Assembly (NCBI GenBank): GCA_002989075.1
Contig: PSQN01000013.1
Location: 1,212,379-1,276,378 of the forward strand
Direction of reading: 5' to 3'
Origin: Arthonia radiata
Taxonomy: Eukaryota; Ascomycota; Arthoniomycetes; Arthoniales; Arthoniaceae
DNA length: 64,000 nucleotides
Program-made: the position numbers and the translations under genes
In this document: positions 1 to 10,687 of the stretch, piece by piece
Position numbering within the stretch: the first letter of the stretch is position 1
How the letters are laid out: each line of letters opens with the position of its first letter
Notes under the pieces: generated by a model
Databases searched by the model: none
Seen by the model: the letters and a program-made list of their open reading frames with translations, nothing else
What the model was told of the DNA's origin: nothing

Positions 1-599
1 TCATCTCGTATTGGACTGCAATTACACAGCCAGGCTCACGACATAATGCAATGCTCCTTACGGAGTACCAGGCACGACGCATCCATGCGTGGCCCCAAGC
101 CTCGTATCCCTCCAGGCACCGGAATTGGCTCCATGGTGCGTGCATGCGGGATAGACAGGTAAACAAAAGCTCCTAGGGTCAGCAACCCTGTCCTCCCAGG
201 GTCCGCGGCTCCAAAATCCGGGGGCTCAAGTTGGGCTACGCTCGAGGCTGCCGACACCTATCCAGAAAGTTGTAAGCGCTTTTAGAGTCCTTCTCAAGAG
301 GCTGCCGTACGTACCCCTGCGTGCCCGCATCATCGAGCCACTTCCGGTGCCTGCAGGGATACGAGAATTTCACCAGGACGCGATTGTAAACCTGAGTCAA
401 CAGCTTGCAAAAAGGGCTGAATGATGACTTTCATCAGATACGTGTCTTTCTAAGCTCCTATGTTTCGTGTGTCGATATATGTTGTCGCACCTTGCTGAGC
501 GTTGTTCAGTCTCCATTGTAGCGTTTAAAATTAACCAAGCACGTTGTTCATACATACCTCAAAAACTCTGTAATAGCATACTCACAAACATTACTAAAG
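1..599. other. No gene recognised; promoter side of first small gene
   Basis: I see no supported coding region here. The last 230 bp are the upstream region of the gene starting at 600. They share short blocks, in the same order, with the region before the second copy at 2016: a CAACAGCTTGCAA block, an AGATACGTG block and a GTTCAGTC block. The duplication that made the two genes therefore included promoter DNA. Confidence 0.5.
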
Positions 600-1144
600 A
601 TGTTTGAAGTAGCGTCAACATCCGCTGCTCTCGACTTGCCCGCTGATATCAAGGCCATGGTCACGACAGATGAAGTCGATGCAGCCGAGGTCGAGCGAAT
701 GAGGGAGGACGCATCACTGCGAACTTGGGGAAAGGGCATAGAGGGTAGCAGAGCCTTGAAGGAGCACAACGGCAGGATTAGAAGTAACAAACAACGCGAA
801 AAAGATCTCGCGGCCCGCAGAGCACAGCTCACTGGCGAGAATGTAGGTACGCATGCCGCTTCGTCGGTTGAGTCGAGACTCATGCTGTCTAGGATCGACC
901 AGAACCAGATCCCCAGAATGATGGAGAGGCCAAAGAACAGGCGCGTGTGAAGGCAGAAGGCCTGTTAGGCAACTCCGGTTTAAACAAGTGGTGGAAGAAG
1001 GTCGGAAAAAAGGATGCGTTGACTGAGTTCAAGGATCATCCGGATGTGACGAAGCATCCAGAGGGCCCGTTAAGGACGAAAGCGATGCATCTGCTGCATT
1101 TAGACAAACATGTGCTGGAAAGCAAAGGTAAGGGAAAGGCGTAA
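600..1144 (+). CDS. Small hypothetical protein, copy A of a tandem pair
   Basis: I do not recognise this protein. Two exons, 600..842 and 893..1144, are joined across a 50-bp intron (GTAGGT donor, CTGTCTAG acceptor). The first exon holds exactly 81 codons, and the downstream reading frame only matches if this intron is removed. The predicted product is 164 residues, highly charged, with no signal peptide or membrane segment. The most distinctive part is near the C-terminus: a KWWKKVGKKDAL stretch followed by a D/N-HP-x-V-x-KHPEGP motif. The same motif occurs in the diverged copy at 2016..2535, which supports it as real coding sequence. The N-terminus shares an (L/I)PADI(K/Q)AM motif with that copy. 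Function unknown; it could be a lineage-specific cytosolic or nuclear protein. Confidence 0.65.
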
Positions 1145-2015
1145 CCTGGGCGTTAAAGACTGAGTGCAGGGAGGCGCCGGCAGTCCTGTAGATGCTGAAA
1201 CACACCACTGATTAGCCGTCAACATAAACAAAACTCGTCACGTTCAACACAGCGCGTTTGCAATGTGCATGGATACGAAAGCTGCTCACGGATCAGAACC
1301 TGAGTCGGCAACCGATCCTGATATCTACTATGCTAAAAGTGGCCTTAGCACATGATGCACGTGAGCGTTCATACTGTGCCTTTCGGTTGCCGAGCATTCA
1401 ACAACAGAATCATTCATCGTCGCCAGAGTCTTGACGTCCTCCGAGCAACGTCTCCAGCTCCAGCAAAGTCGGCTTCGCCAGTCCTTCGACGTTGCCATGG
1501 CTAGTTCAAAAGCACAATCGTTCCTGCGTACGTGCTCCACATATTGGACGTCCGGATGACAATTGTGCCAGCGCTTCCGTCCTCCAGCAGTCGGACACGC
1601 ATCTTGTAGGTTTGCAGGACCCCTTATGCGCACGATGCCACCGGAGTCATGTTCTTACAGCAAGGCTCGCAATATGAGTGCATTGTTCGTGAATAGGTAC
1701 GACTCGTCGGTGCATGGCCCACATCAAATACCATTGTGCGACCCGCACCGTATGCAAGAACGTGTTCTCATTATGCCCTGTAAACTCGCCACAATCTCAA
1801 GCCAACAGCTTGCAATTAAAAGTGCACGATCTCTATTTCTATAAGATACGTGCAGCCCCAAGGTCGCTACTTCGTTTGCTGCTATTCTTGTTCAGTCATA
1901 CCCCCAGCGTTGTTTCGTTATTTGATCCAAAAGTCACATCTTTCGCCATACCACACTTCAAGGGTTATTCAGAAGCCCAAAAGCTGCTTCTTTACAGCCC
2001 ATCGCAGTACTCAAG
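1145..2015. other. Spacer between the two small paralogues
   Basis: No coding region is supported. The last 230 bp resemble the promoter of copy A in short ordered blocks, as expected of a duplicated upstream region. Open frames here are short and out of register with both paralogues. Confidence 0.5.
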
Positions 2016-2535
2016 ATGTCTAGCATACCCGCTGATATCCAGGCTATGACCACGCAATCTGAAATCGAGACAGCCCTGACAGAGAACAACGCGACATACG
2101 TTGCGCTTGGAAGGACCGTACATGGGAGATCTGCCACGAACTCGAACGAGAAGCTTTACGATCGACGACAACTAAAGACATAGCGAACCGCCAGAAGTGG
2201 CTCCTTGCACGCGATAAGGAAATTGCGGAGGGCCTGGTACGTACCTAGGTCTAGGCGCCGTCCAAACCGAGGCTAATACTGTCTGGGTCGGGAAGACATC
2301 AGACCCCAGAGACGACGGGGATGCCAAAGACCAGGCGCGCGATGAAGCCAGAAGTCATTTCGGAGAAGAGAGAGCATGGAAGAAATGGTGGAAGAAAGCT
2401 ATCGGAAAGGACGCTCTGAAAGACTTTGAGAATCACCCGGAAGTTTTGAAACATCCGGAGGGCCCAAGAAGAACTAAGGAGAAGATTCTACAGCATGCGA
2501 GGAGACATCTTGGGCAAGACAAGGAGACGGCGTAG
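2016..2535 (+). pseudogene. Diverged copy B of the small hypothetical gene, apparently decayed
   Basis: This is a second copy of the gene at 600..1144, offset by 1416 bp. It begins with an ATG and an IPADIQAM motif that matches copy A. The initial frame runs into a TAG at 2181..2183, while the rest of the homology (an NRQKWLLARDKE region) continues in another frame, so there is a frame shift in between. A donor-like GTACGT lies at about 2230, but the equivalent of the copy A acceptor reads CTGTCTGG instead of CTGTCTAG, so the splice site is lost or has moved downstream. The C-terminal part is well kept: KKWWKKAIGKDAL, a HPEVLKHPEGP motif and a TAG stop. A rescued splicing pattern is possible; a decaying duplicate is the simpler reading. 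Confidence 0.55.
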
Positions 2536-3039
2536 TTGGGGCTATCAAAGACACGCGAAGGGATCTCGTAGAGGGAGGCCTGTAAACACTCAACGTCTAC
2601 GACGGGGCCCTACCCTGAAGTGACTGTAAACGGTAAACATGCCTTTGGGTTTCGTCTATGACTCTATCTCAAGTGACCGGGACGATGTTCGCAAGGATCT
2701 CTGCATCACATCTATTGAACTCACACAATCTCAACATAGTGAAACACGTGTCAGAAGATACCGGTGCTGGGCAAGTGCACCAGAAAGACAACATTGTGAC
2801 CCCTTGAAGTACGCAGTAATATATTTAAACATGGATCCCTGGGCAAAAAATGAGTGTATAGAGGTAAGACTGACCAATGAAGCAAAACATCAATGCAGAA
2901 ACTCCGCAGCGCCAGTGTGTCTTCTCAGCCCCGCAACCCAATCCTCTTGGCTACGATCCGCTTCCAGTCACAACGCCGCAGTCCAAACGGCAACCTGTAC
3001 ATCTCTCCCCAACTCAAAGCTCTGCAGCTTGCGGGCTCT
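2536..3039. other. Intergenic, nothing recognised
   Basis: Open frames here are short and overlap on both strands without conserved features. This is probably 3' flank for the genes on either side. Confidence 0.4.
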
Positions 3040-3321
3040 TCAGGTACACTTCACCGACTTGAACCCACCCTCCACCGTATGCGTGTCCATCTGCGTATCG
3101 AAAGAGGACATCAAGCCTTCGCAGTTGTCATCCCCAAAGGTCTGCATCTTGCAGCCGGCCCCGCTGGTGTACCAGAAGTCGGTAGCCCGAAATCCATGGC
3201 AGTGGTTGCCAGTCTCGAAGTTGCTCCGGCCAAGGTTGTTGGTACTGCAGTCGAGGTTGGCGATGACGAAGCCGTGGCTGAAGGATGCCATGAAGAGCGC
3301 GACGAGGTTGATGGCGAGCAT
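3040..3321 (-). CDS. Small secreted cysteine-containing protein (effector-like)
   Basis: The protein has 93 residues, starting at the ATG at 3319..3321. The open frame extends further upstream, but only this start puts a good signal peptide at the N-terminus: MLAINLVALFMASFSHGF, with likely cleavage near residue 18. The mature part is about 75 residues with five cysteines (about positions 25, 41, 57, 67 and 92), rich in Gly, Asn, Asp and aromatic residues, and it ends KSVKCT. Small size, a signal peptide and paired cysteines are what is expected of fungal secreted effectors or surface proteins. I recognise no family. The isolated position in a gene-poor stretch fits that class. Expression is unproven, and an upstream intron cannot be excluded. 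Confidence 0.6.
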   Translation of the reverse strand: MLAINLVALFMASFSHGFVIANLDCSTNNLGRSNFETGNHCHGFRATDFWYTSGAGCKMQTFGDDNCEGLMSSFDTQMDTHTVEGGFKSVKCT

Positions 3322-4795
3322 GATGGGTCGTGGTATGCGATGTTGCCTCTGATTCAGAGACATAAAGTGCCGACGAGCTGCTGCACGTGTAGGCTTGAGT
3401 GCTGTTGGCGTTGAAGGACACTGTATTGGAGTGGGGGAGAATTTCTGATGGTGCACTTGTAACAAGATTGTTCGTGAAGGAAGCGCTGGTTGAGGGGTTT
3501 CTATACCAGCGACAGCGGACACAGGTCGTTTACGTGTCTTCGCCTTCGCGAGCATGCTTCGTTATTTCGGCTCGGTCTCACCGCGCGCACATACTGTGCT
3601 ACTTGTTCTGTTTCGTGTGAAGCAATACGTCGAATGAAGACATGCAGGCGTTGCAAGCCGGCACTTCTGGGATGCAAGCAGTCACTTTGTGCCTCGATGC
3701 TGCTAGTAAGTGGAGAGATGCGCTGACATGAGCCCGAGGAGACATCGCAAGGCCGCGATGAGATATCGAGACTTGGTTTGATTGCTGTCCCAAGCTGCGT
3801 CAAAGCGAGTAGCTTCTATTGAGTTAGATCTACGTAGCTCGTACCGCCTTCGCCAACGCGCGTTGATTGCACCTGAATTTACAGCTCGCCCGGGCCAAGA
3901 TTACCCCCAGGAGCGCTGTACTCTTATCTTACACGAGCATGCCATCTTCACAGGTCCGCCAAAAGTCGAGCATGACAATCCTTGCAATTAGTTCCAGAAT
4001 AGCGGCAAGGCACGCTGTGTGAGATCTATTGAGGATGCAAGAGTCCAGAAGCGATGGCATAAAGCGCGGCACCGAAACCGCCCATATCAGGCTGCCACAT
4101 CCCCTGATACTTCTGCGAGCCCATCACCACCATCAGCGCATATGCAAGGAGAGATGTTCGCGTCAGAAATGATTGTGTAGAGTACCTGCCTCTATCTATT
4201 GGCGTGCGTCCTCGCCGGCCGAAGCGCCTAAATCCACGCATCTACTGGCTCCTGCCTTCATCGACTACCTCAAATGTTCTTGACACTTGGTTCTTTTGTT
4301 CACGCCTGTCAGTCTTAGAACCGTAGAACTTGACTTCAAATGTGTTGCTAGGTGCCGATGTTAGCTGCATACTTTGTGTTCGTACCTATACTGGCTGCAG
4401 AGACTTGATTAGTTGAAAAAGGGGGGACGACTGTTGGTACATACGCCTGCTTATGCGTCACATGAGCGTGGGTTCCACCTGTCGGCGCGATCAATCTGGC
4501 CGCTTGTTCTGACCCCGCCTTGTGGGTATCAGACCGTACACCCATCTCGATGTAGGCGACGGGTGAGAACTCTATGTCCAGGGACATACTTTTATAATGG
4601 GACGCTGGAGATTGTAAGCGATAGGTGGGACTAGAGACGAGCTGTTCGAGCTGTTGGTATTGATTGTTGGTTGTCAGGTAAGAATACTTCTTTGGTTCTG
4701 TGCTTCTGTCTGGGACCTGCATGATCGACAGTAGGTCGGCGGCTTTCTTTTATATATTCGCCTTCTAAATATTCGGGATGTGGGCTGTACATGTA
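3322..4795. other. Gene-poor stretch
   Basis: Many short overlapping frames occur on both strands, none with recognisable domains. A 71-residue frame on the minus strand (4026..4241) has a hydrophobic centre but no other support. Confidence 0.4.
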
Positions 4796-5027
4796 CTCCG
4801 TGGCATCTTTCGTTATCATGTGGCCAGGCTCAAACACGAAAGCGACACAACTTGATAGCTGTTCAAGAGCCAGGAAACACCTCGATCCGCGGGGACGCAT
4901 AGCATCCTGTTCTCCGTAGCGAGTTACGTTTTCATGTACCCACACTCAAACGTGAGTAGGACACATGTTGATAGCTCTTAACGAGCCCCCAACCACACCT
5001 CTCCGCGGGGAAGCACATCCTCATGTA
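4796..5027 (+). repeat. Tandem duplication, two diverged 116-bp units
   Basis: Unit 1 starts with CTCCGTGGCATC at 4796 and unit 2 with CTCCGTAGCGAG at 4912. Both then run through the same ordered blocks: TCATGT, an ACTCAAAC-like block, ACACA-x-TTGATAGCT, ACACCTC and CCGCGGGGA. The copies differ at many positions, so the duplication is old. No gene is associated. Confidence 0.65.
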
Positions 5028-7832
5028 CGCCTGTTTCGCCGGAAAGCTCAAAAAGATTCGTGTTGTCTCTACCGAACTCGGCCTACGTGTCAACTCAATG
5101 CTAGTGACTGCACTGCCAGACAGGAGAGCATCTGGACCGGGAGACGTTGTGAACATGATTCAATCCATCCGTGGCAGAAAACGGCACACGGGCCACCTGT
5201 CACGTGTATCCGTCCCGCACAGACTAGAGCGTGTTCTTCCATGTCACCATGTGTAATATTATCTATCATTTTGCGCTCCGATTTAGGGACGTATCAAAGA
5301 CATTTGATTCCATGGTGAGTGAATCCCACACTTAGATGCGATTGCATTGGCCATTGCTACTACGGAGGAAAAGTAGCTGGTAGACGGGTTTGGCAGCTCC
5401 GTGGCGCCTAAGCCGCCGCCGCAGGCGGTAGTTTCGCGTTCCTCGTACGAGGGTAGAGGCAAAGGATCGAAGTGGAGGAAGGTCTCGCTCCATAATAAGA
5501 GCCTAGCTGATGCTAGCAAGGGTTGGGAGACAGCGTCAGACAGCGTGACAGCTGGCGAGGGCTCGGCTGCTGCTATGCGTCCTTCCACACATTTGAATGC
5601 TAGAAAACAAAGGCATTATAGTCTATGGACGTGAGGGGACCGGGAACACAGTAGACTTGCCTAGAAAATGAACGTTATGGCGTTTTGTCATTAAGAGCGC
5701 CCGCACTGAGGGCATCTGGGTCTCGACCTACGCTCGTTGAACCAACGACAGGGCCTTTGCTGCCACGTGCCACAAATTGGAAACCGAAACGCCACTCACG
5801 GGTGCTGCGGAACTTACCTTGGGATTTACTAAGCGTACGTTGGCCACTACGCTTCATTGACGGAGGGGCGACACGGAGATACCGATCAGGGAGATTCGTA
5901 CTCAATCCAGTCTCAGCTAGATGCAGGATAATACGATGCCTCCCAACATAATGTGGGATCTTGAACATATCCGAGCAGTCTGCGGCAAGTGGGATGATGT
6001 GAGCAGCGTCTCGTCTTAATGTAGCTCGCGAGCCCATGTGACTTGCTTCTCAACGCGGCAGACGCGTTCGAAACAGCTCGATTGAATGGGATGTCGATTC
6101 TTGGAGAGGGCGCTTGACTTCCAAACAGGTCGGGCCGAATAGTGATGGTCGATGTTTATTAAGGAGCGTTGAAAGGAGGGCTAGCATAAGGTCGCTCATC
6201 TACAAGCTCGCCGAGCAGTACTTCGAATAGCTACCATTGTGAAGGCTTCCGTGCCCGTTCATCAGCGATAGCAGTGGTTTTCCAGCATACAGCTTGAGGC
6301 CTTGCGGCTTTCACCTTGATGGCATCGGTTCAAGTCGACGGCGGTATGGTTGGTGAGGCTTGCGACATTGCTATTGACGTGGGCGTTGAGCATCTCTAGT
6401 GGCGAGAATATGGATGTTGTTCGACAAATGGAAATTAGCCGCCACGTATTCTTGTCTCTCAAGAGAAGGAACAGGAAATGAGTATATTGATCTTGACCGC
6501 TTGTTCGCCTCGTTGACCGCTCAATCTCTTCCGTGACCGCTTCGTCCTTTTGCGCTTGATCGCTTTCGGTATCGATTTGTCACCTCCCTGGACTTCATGC
6601 CTCGAAGTCTTGGACCTTAAGACGCGAACGACGACACAACTGTTCATTGAATCGTCCCCCTTCTTCGGTATGACCGTCATTCTTTCTGAGCGTAAAGGCA
6701 AGACGTGCAAAGTCTTCTGCATCAGTCGACGAGTGTTGCAACCTGAGATAAGACTCTTTAGCAAGCCATGCAGTCGCAACGTTTCCCAGGCGATGGTCTA
6801 GCTGTGTGCTTCGTCTGCACAGATATTACGGGTACCACAGCTCTCAGCACAGCCGCCGCACCCTCCACGTGTGTTCCTGCGGCATTCATGTCCTTACGAC
6901 TGCAGAAAGAGTCCATAAGCACAGCCAAGAAAGGGCTGACAAACTTGATGCTATGGACAGCGAGCTCAGGCTGGTATGTCCGATGTCTTGAGCTAATGAG
7001 CAAGATTTTCCAGTCAAGAGCTGCATCCACTCAAGCATCCGCTCACGTCACAGAAATCGCCTCCTCTTGCGCGAACCATGAGCCCTTCTGCATGCGCAGT
7101 CCTCTGCCGACCATTCGCTTGGGTAGATGGACCTGTTTCTTGCTCGGCCAGTCTCTCATCAACAGATGGCGCACACTTCCCAACTGAACTGACGCGTCGC
7201 AAGTCTAACCTCCTCTGCTCGGTATTGAAGTCAAAATGTTTTGTACGTCGAGCTTATAATGACTGTCCGCGAAGCAAAAGGTAGCCATGTGGCGCTGCCT
7301 ACTTGACTTGATGCTCTATGAGAAGATACATTAATACCACTCACCTCTGCTGTGCCGCACATGACCTTTCTGTCTTGGGTCCGTGAAAAGCGCTTCGCTC
7401 AATTTTTTGCCGCCAATCCTTTTGCAAAAGACGCACAGAATGAAGCTCGTTGCAGAATGCAAAAAATTGTGAGCGATTGACAAGTCAGGGGAAAGATTTT
7501 GTGTCGCAAAACCAAGCCTACCACTTCCTATTCCTGTACTTGGGCAGGCGATCTTCTTGCACGGGATGGGGTAACTGCCTGAAGTGTCGAGTTGAGATTA
7601 AGCCTCTCGTAACATCGGGCTGCCGATATGAGGTTTGTAATGCCCACTTTCATCCCTAAAAGTCGCAAGAGTATTCCCAAAGCAAGTTCCATCGAGGCAA
7701 AAAAACCAAGAAAGAAGTGCCTTCTTGAGTTTGTAGGAATAGATTCGAAGGGACAAGTTGGAGCATGGCGAAGAAAGAAAAAGAAGAAGACACTCCTTCG
7801 AAGCGGGAAAGCCTGGAGAATGTTGAAAGATG
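5028..7832. other. Gene-poor stretch
   Basis: No gene is supported. Around 6790-7080 there is a plausible splice unit on the plus strand: a frame with a CSCG motif, a GTATGT donor at 6973, a GCTAATG branch-like box and a TTTTCCAG acceptor about 45 bp on. I cannot find a start or a longer coding context, so it is only noted. The segment 7628..7885 is an open frame that runs into the tRNA gene and is not coding. Confidence 0.35.
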
Positions 7833-7844
7833 AAAAAAATAAAA
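7833..7844 (-). terminator. RNA polymerase III terminator of tRNA-Gln
   Basis: On the minus strand a run of T, one A, then seven T lies directly downstream of the tRNA 3' end. This is the usual fungal Pol III stop and supports the tRNA being a transcription unit. Confidence 0.75.
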
Positions 7845-7850
7845 GATTGC

Positions 7851-7992
7851 AGGTCTTGCCAGGACTCGAACCTTCTCAAGGTTAGCTTCAAGTATTTGAA
7901 GGTAAGCGAAGCGGATTTGACGAACCTGGGTTAGCGGAAGAATCGTGATTCGAGATCAGAATCCGCTGTGATAACCACTACACTACAAAACC
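7851..7992 (-). tRNA. tRNA-Gln (anticodon CUG) with a normal intron and an extra 54-nt insert in the T arm
   Basis: On the minus strand the 5' acceptor strand GGTTTTG (7992..7986) pairs over seven positions with CAAGACC at the 3' end (one G-U). The D arm is GTG-TAGTGGTTAT-CAC. The anticodon stem GCGGA/TCCGC encloses TTCTGA, giving anticodon CTG. A normal tRNA intron of about 16 nt follows position 37. The T arm should read CCAGG-TTCGAGT-CCTGG, but it is split: CCAG, then 54 nt (7872..7925), then GTTCGAGTCCTGG. Removing those 54 nt gives a complete cloverleaf of ordinary length. The A box, the B box downstream of the insert and a T-run terminator are present. Total length 142 nt, against about 88 expected with one intron. 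It could be an inactivated gene, but every stem is intact. Confidence 0.85.
7872..7925 (-). other. Intron-like 54-nt insert inside tRNA-Gln
   Basis: Read on the minus strand, the insert starts GTTCGT, has GCTAAC nine nt before its end, and ends GAGAAG, so it is bounded by GT and AG with a fungal-type branch box. The exon junction is CCAG|GTTCG, a classic AG|GT site. Seven bases (AGGTTCG) are repeated at the two ends, so the exact boundary can slide. Inside is a perfect hairpin, CTTCAA-ATAC-TTGAAG. It contains no TTTT run, so Pol III could read through it. Confidence 0.75.
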
Positions 7993-8538
7993 GGTCTGAG
8001 GCTTGCCCCAGAACACATTAAACAATATAATCTAATTAAGTGCTCACCCTCGTAGACTTAATCCAGTCGTGCTGATGATTATGTGATTAAGGTCTCACTC
8101 TTTTGATTCTCGTTTCTGGAGGGTAAATAGCACCGGATCGTCATCATATTTAATGTCTAATTTATGACACGCTACGGAGCGGTTGCTAATTTGGGATCCC
8201 ACTATCCAAAAATCACCGGCTAACACCGGGCGCATCGCTCCGCATTCCATGTACGCCGTTACATGCTCATTCGCCAAAGCTTCGCAAGGCGCGCAGTCAA
8301 AGTGCTGAGACTTAAGTCTTTTGCAAGCTAACTGCAGGGCGGTCAAGATACAGGACGCTTGCCTGCCCGTGTAAGCTGCATCGATAGCAAGAGTAAGCTC
8401 GAAGCCGCGGAGCACGCCTCGCGTCAATCTCCATTAACAACGTCCCTCAAAGCGGACTATTTCATGTTCCCACTTTTCTCTCTACTTTGTCCTCATACTT
8501 TGCGTAGAAACTGTCCAACTGCTATATAGCCACTATCG
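7993..8538. other. Intergenic between tRNA-Gln and annexin
   Basis: A minus-strand open frame at 8095..8427 has no ATG near its start and no recognisable domain. The rest is the upstream region of the annexin gene. Confidence 0.4.
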
Positions 8539-10687
8539 ATGTCGCTGCGCCCAGATAGCGGCAGAACCTCAGGTAGGTCGCCCTCACGATCAAGGGACGA
8601 TCGCGACAGGTCGCACAGCACCGTTCCCTTTGATTCGAACGCCGAGACTGCCACAAAGCCAAAATCTAAAAAGTCGGCTCGATTCGCTGACGAAGACGAC
8701 GACGACGATGATGAAGACGATGGCCCTCCAGGCGTATCGATGCCATCAATACCTGGAGCGTCGGAAGCAGGGACGCTGAAGCCTCGTGTCACAGACGTTA
8801 GGCGACCAACACAGAGCGGTGACGACGATGACAGCTTTCCCGATAGTCAGAGTGACAGCGATAGCGAGTCATATCCCCCACATCAGGCAACCAGGCAGCA
8901 TGGTCATAGCAAGGGTAGCAATGATGTTCGCGCGCCCTCACTGACGGAGCCGCCGAAGAGCAAAGCGGGCTCACACTTGTCCGATGATCTAGCTTACGGC
9001 GAGAGCTCACACAGCAAGAGCTCTTCAAGAATGCCTTATCCTGAGGGAGATTCTTTTGGTCTCCAGTACCCTGATGACGACGCAGGACCTACTTCTCCGA
9101 GGATGAGAATGCCGTCGGTTACAGGTTTTGCATACGCGAACCCGGAGCAATACAAATATGCAGAGCCACCAGAGAATTTGACGTATACTGCCAAGCCGAG
9201 TGAAGTCAAGGAATACCGGCAGACTGCTGAACCGCAAGGCCAACCAATGCCATTTCGGAACGTGTCATTTTCTGAGCCAAAGTATGATGTGCGAGAGATA
9301 AAGCCAAGAGAAGAGCGCAAGTCAAGTCGCTCAAATCGGCTGTCCGTCGACGAGCCAAGCCAGAAGCGTGCGTCATCACCAGCAGGGCGTTTATCCACGG
9401 GAATGAACCGGCTTTCCGTGAACATAGGCCATTCTGATGAGAACCAGCATAAGATTGGGAAGCCACCTGCAAGCCCGCTGCTTGACGCATATCACGGGAC
9501 ATACCAATCAATCTCTCCCATGCCAAGCCCGATCATGCTTCCTCAGCACGAAGACGCCGGGGACCTTGACTCGGCTGATTCAATATCTGACGCAGATCTG
9601 GACAAAGAAGACATTAAGCAGTTGTCGAAAGGCAAGAGCAAGCTTGCAGCAAGAGCAGCCAAAAAGCGCGTAAAGCTCTACGATGCTGAAGGTGACGCCG
9701 AGAAGCTAGCGGCCGCCCTGAATCACCACGAGGCAAGGCCAGGCCCCCTGATAGATATCCTACCGGAGCTCACACATGACCAACTCCTCGCCCTTCGCAA
9801 CGAGTACAAGAAGCGGGTCAAGGTCCAAGGGCGGGGCGTGAACATTGCAAAGCAGATCAAAGCCCTCACGAACGGCAACTTCAGCAAAGTTACTTATGCA
9901 ACCGCACTCGGTCGTTGGGAGTCGGAAGCTTACTGGGCAAATTTCTGGTATCAGGCGAGGTCGGCGAACCGCGAGCTCCTGATTGAAGCATTAATGGGCC
10001 GCTCCAATGCCGATATCCGCGAAATCAAAGACGGCTTCCGTGACAAACGGTATCATGATGATTTGAGCCTTTGCATGGAGCGAGAATTGAAGCCTGACAA
10101 GTTTCGCCAAGCGGTTTTGCTGGCGCTTGAGGGAGACCGGCAGGAAGACACGGAGGTCTTGCCACCTGAATACCGCGACCGAGACGTGGAGAAGCTGCAT
10201 CGCGCGTTGAAGAGCCGCGAGGGTGGCGAGACGGCGATCATGGAGATTGTGGTGACGCGCAGTAACAATCACCTAAGAGATGTGCTGCGGACGTTTGAAA
10301 AGGTGCACAAAGAAAACCTGGCGCGAGCGGCACTGAAGAAGAGCACGAACTTGGTGGTGAGTATCTGCTCCTCAACCAGATGCGCAACTAAGCTGATTAT
10401 CTGAACAGGGCGAAGTCATTGCGCACATTCTGAACGGCGTCATCAATCGTCCAGCGCGCGACAGTCTTCTTCTACGGCACGCTATTAACGACGTGACGTC
10501 CAAGGAAGGGGATCTGAGATACGAACTGCTAATGTCTAGATTGATACGGCTTCACTGGGATCGTTCTCACTTGTCGAAAGTGAAGGAAGAGTATGAGCAC
10601 AAATACAAGGAGACGCTGGAACGCAGCGTCAAGAAGGCGACAAAGGGTGATTTTGGCGCATTTTGCGTGAGGCTATGCGAGACGTGA
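8539..10687 (+). CDS. Annexin-like protein with a long disordered N-terminal region
   Basis: Exons 8539..10356 and 10409..10687 are joined across a 52-bp intron (GTGAGT donor, CTGAACAG acceptor), giving 698 residues. The first 370 or so residues are low-complexity: Ser, Pro, Asp and Arg rich, with an acidic run of Asp and Glu near residues 54-62 and several RRP, SRS and SPxR motifs. From about residue 380 to the end there are four helical annexin repeats, the first starting GDAEKLAAAL. Annexins bind acidic membranes, normally through calcium held by GxGT loops. I do not see a clean KGxGT loop in any repeat, so calcium binding may be weak or altered. Filamentous fungi are known to have annexins with such N-terminal extensions, proposed to act in membrane trafficking at growing tips. 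The family assignment is firm; the role is inference. Confidence 0.85.

Noticed and set aside
7628-7885. An 85-codon Lys-rich frame before tRNA-Gln
   Set aside because: It runs into the tRNA gene and its terminator; the Lys codons come from A-rich DNA.
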